Shown here: positions 62,776-64,000 of the stretch, piece after piece
Position numbering within the stretch: the first letter of the stretch is position 1
Layout of the letters: every line of letters starts with the position of its first letter
Origin: Porphyrobacter sp. CACIAM 03H1
Lineage (GTDB): Bacteria > Pseudomonadota > Alphaproteobacteria > Sphingomonadales > Sphingomonadaceae
Assembly (NCBI RefSeq): GCF_002215495.1
Contig: NZ_CP021378.1
Coordinates: forward strand, 642,417 to 706,416
Reading direction: 5' to 3'
DNA: 64,000 nucleotides
Program-made: the position numbers and the translations under genes
The notes under the pieces: model-generated
What the model saw: the letters and a program-made list of their open reading frames with translations, nothing else
Databases searched by the model: none
What the model was told of the DNA's origin: nothing

Positions 62776-63332
62776 CCACCCGCAAAACCCTCGCCCTCAA
62801 CCCCGAGGCTGCCGCAACCGCCGAAGCCCCCGCGCTCAAGAAGAAGGGCCGCGGGTGGGAGATTTCGGAGAAGCGGCTCGATGCGCTGCACGAACAGGCG
62901 CGCGAGCTGCGGCGGCACTCGTCCGAGGCGCACAAGGCGCTCGCGGCGAAGTTCGCCGCCGCCGACATGGGCCGTTACACCTTCAAGCGCCACGCCGTGG
63001 TCGGCTCGGCGATCGTCGATTTCAACTGCCACAACCTCGGGCTCGCGCTGGCGATCGACGAGGAGGGGCAGAACGACACCCTCGCCAAGCGCCGCGACAA
63101 GAGCCTCGAGGCGGTCGGCATCAAGGTGATGCGGATCGCGGCGAAGGACATCCTCGAGGATATCGACGCGGTGCTCCAGCGCCTCACCCTCGCCATGCGC
63201 GAGCGGATCGCGGCCAAGAAGGAAGCCGCCCGCGCGCACAAGGCGGCCAACCCCAAGCAGACCTATTCGCGCCCCAAGCCGTGCGGACCCGCCCGTGACG
63301 ACACCACCAAGCCCCGGAGCCGCAAGCCGTGA
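62772..63332 (+). CDS. DUF559 endonuclease-fold protein
   Basis: A 186-residue protein with a DUF559 (VSR/PD-(D/E)XK-like) domain at about 40-150: LRRHSSEAHKALAAKFAAAD, VVGSAIVDFNCHNLGLALAI, DEEGQ and a helix LEAVGIKVMRIAAKDILEDI. Candidate catalytic acids are Asp83 and Asp96/Glu97. The N-terminal 35 residues and C-terminal 35 are basic and may bind nucleic acid. It lies inside the suf operon, with ATGA and GTGA overlaps on both sides. A role in Fe-S biogenesis is not established. Confidence 0.75.
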   Translation: MTTRKTLALNPEAAATAEAPALKKKGRGWEISEKRLDALHEQARELRRHSSEAHKALAAKFAAADMGRYTFKRHAVVGSAIVDFNCHNLGLALAIDEEGQNDTLAKRRDKSLEAVGIKVMRIAAKDILEDIDAVLQRLTLAMRERIAAKKEAARAHKAANPKQTYSRPKPCGPARDDTTKPRSRKP

Positions 63333-63853
63333 TCGCCGCCAGCCTCCTTGCCACCCTCGTCGCGCTGCAAACCACCGGCGAAAGCGCCGTGGCGATCAAG
63401 AACGACAATCCGGAAACCTGGACGGTCGAATATCCCTTCCTGATCCGGCCCTATGTCGCCGATTACCGCCGCTGTCTCGCGCTCACCAACCGGCGGATCG
63501 CGGGCAAGGCCGATTTCGAGCAGCAGCACGCCGGCGACGTGACGCGCTGCGTCGAGGCACGGGCCAAGGCCGTCGCGGATTCCAACGAAGTGCTGGCCGG
63601 GGCCAAGACCACCCTCAGCCCCGCCGAGGTCGCGCAACTGTTCGACAATATCGGCGCGATCCACATCGCCCGGGGCCGCGATCTCGACCAGCAGTTCATG
63701 ATGCGGCTCGCCGGGGCCGAGGCGGCGGGCGAGGCCTATGAAGCGAACAAGCCCAAGGGGCTGGTGATCGAACTGCGCGATGCAAGCGTCGTCAAGGCGC
63801 GCACCGATGCCACCGCCCCTGCGGCGCAGGAACAGGACAAGGACGGCAAGTAA
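63329..63853 (+). CDS. Small exported protein in the suf operon, unknown
   Basis: A 174-residue protein starting at GTG 63329, which overlaps the DUF559 stop (GTGA). The first 22 residues ([20 protein letters not shown]) look like a short signal peptide or membrane anchor. The remaining soluble part is helix-rich, with [20 protein letters not shown] and [20 protein letters not shown], and ends AQEQDKDGK. Two cysteines (in YRRC and TRC). Its stop overlaps the sufC start (TAATG). Family not recognised. Confidence 0.65.
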   Translation: MIAASLLATLVALQTTGESAVAIKNDNPETWTVEYPFLIRPYVADYRRCLALTNRRIAGKADFEQQHAGDVTRCVEARAKAVADSNEVLAGAKTTLSPAEVAQLFDNIGAIHIARGRDLDQQFMMRLAGAEAAGEAYEANKPKGLVIELRDASVVKARTDATAPAAQEQDKDGK

Positions 63854-64000
63854 TGCTGATCATCGACAATCTTCACGCCAGCGTCGGCGAAAAGCCGATC
63901 CTGAAGGGCCTCACCCTCACCGTCCCCGCGGGCGAGATCCATGCCATCATGGGCCCCAACGGTGCGGGCAAATCGACCCTCTCCAACGTGCTCGGCGGCA
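63853..64000 (+). CDS. sufC: Fe-S assembly ATPase SufC (5' part, cut by window end)
   Basis: The first 49 codons read [20 protein letters not shown], then [20 protein letters not shown], where GPNGAGKST is the Walker A of SufC ATPases. SufC drives the SufBC2D scaffold. ATG 63853 overlaps the stop of the preceding gene. sufD and sufS are expected beyond the edge. Confidence 0.95.
   Translation, partial: MLIIDNLHASVGEKPILKGLTLTVPAGEIHAIMGPNGAGKSTLSNVLGG

Overview
The window is high-GC alphaproteobacterial chromosome, most likely from Sphingomonadales (an Erythrobacter/Porphyrobacter-type member of Erythrobacteraceae). The basis is the gene set: an Rrf2-regulated SUF operon, a DUF3576-leuS-lptE-holA operon, an rnd-lptC-lptA operon, intracellular PhaZ and PhaB of poly-hydroxybutyrate metabolism, membrane-anchored LuxR/DUF4019 and DUF4242 proteins, and palindromic REP-like elements of a kind I associate with sphingomonad genomes. 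The taxonomic call is inference. I see no tRNA, rRNA, CRISPR array, intact insertion sequence or prophage.

Layout. 0-3 kb: 5' part of a pstS-type phosphate-binding lipoprotein (minus strand, cut by the window start) and a 7TM diguanylate cyclase. 3-9 kb: thioesterase, unknown protein, exported oligopeptidase B, aminopeptidase P, VOC protein plus cupin. 9-15 kb: HerA-like ATPase, PabB-PabC fusion, pseudouridine synthase plus ArfB rescue factor, methyltransferase, ribosomal protein L33. 15-20 kb: LolA, a probable structured small RNA with its own terminator, alkaline phosphatase, exonuclease III, GTP cyclohydrolase II, then an AT-richer gene-poor stretch with a 24-bp inverted repeat. 20-27 kb: exported beta-helix protein, two tiny lipoproteins, and a four-gene acyl-CoA operon (dehydrogenase, type III CoA-transferase, thiolase, MeaC/FAS1-type hydratase). 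26-37 kb: PPK2, phenylalanine hydroxylase, UppP, M13 peptidase, MsbA-like exporter, PHA depolymerase, outer-membrane beta-barrel protein. 36-46 kb: ung-enoyl-CoA hydratase, rnd-lptC-lptA, a lone exopolysaccharide sugar transferase, DUF3576-leuS-lptE-holA. 46-54 kb: exported unknown, PhaB, LysR regulator divergent from a DUF4242 gene and a DUF4242-adenylate cyclase fusion, membrane-bound LuxR-type regulator, flavin reductase, MFS transporter. 54-60 kb: unknown protein whose C-terminus is encoded by a repeat, a relic-like AT-rich stretch, long-chain acyl-CoA ligase, gamma-glutamyltransferase, PyrD, a second candidate small RNA, AraC-type regulator. 60.6-64 kb: suf operon with Rrf2/IscR-like regulator, sufB, a 64-codon AT-rich gene, a DUF559 nuclease-fold protein, an exported small protein and the start of sufC.

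Themes: phosphate handling (PstS, alkaline phosphatase, PPK2), PHA turnover (PhaZ with a palindrome in its promoter, PhaB), envelope biogenesis (LolA, LptC/A/E, UppP, sugar transferase) and Fe-S assembly. The most interesting points are the extra genes embedded in the suf operon, two terminator-bearing intergenic RNA candidates, the DUF4242-cyclase fusion beside a stand-alone DUF4242 gene, and REP-like repeats whose outer edge forms the ribosome-binding site of the adjacent gene.
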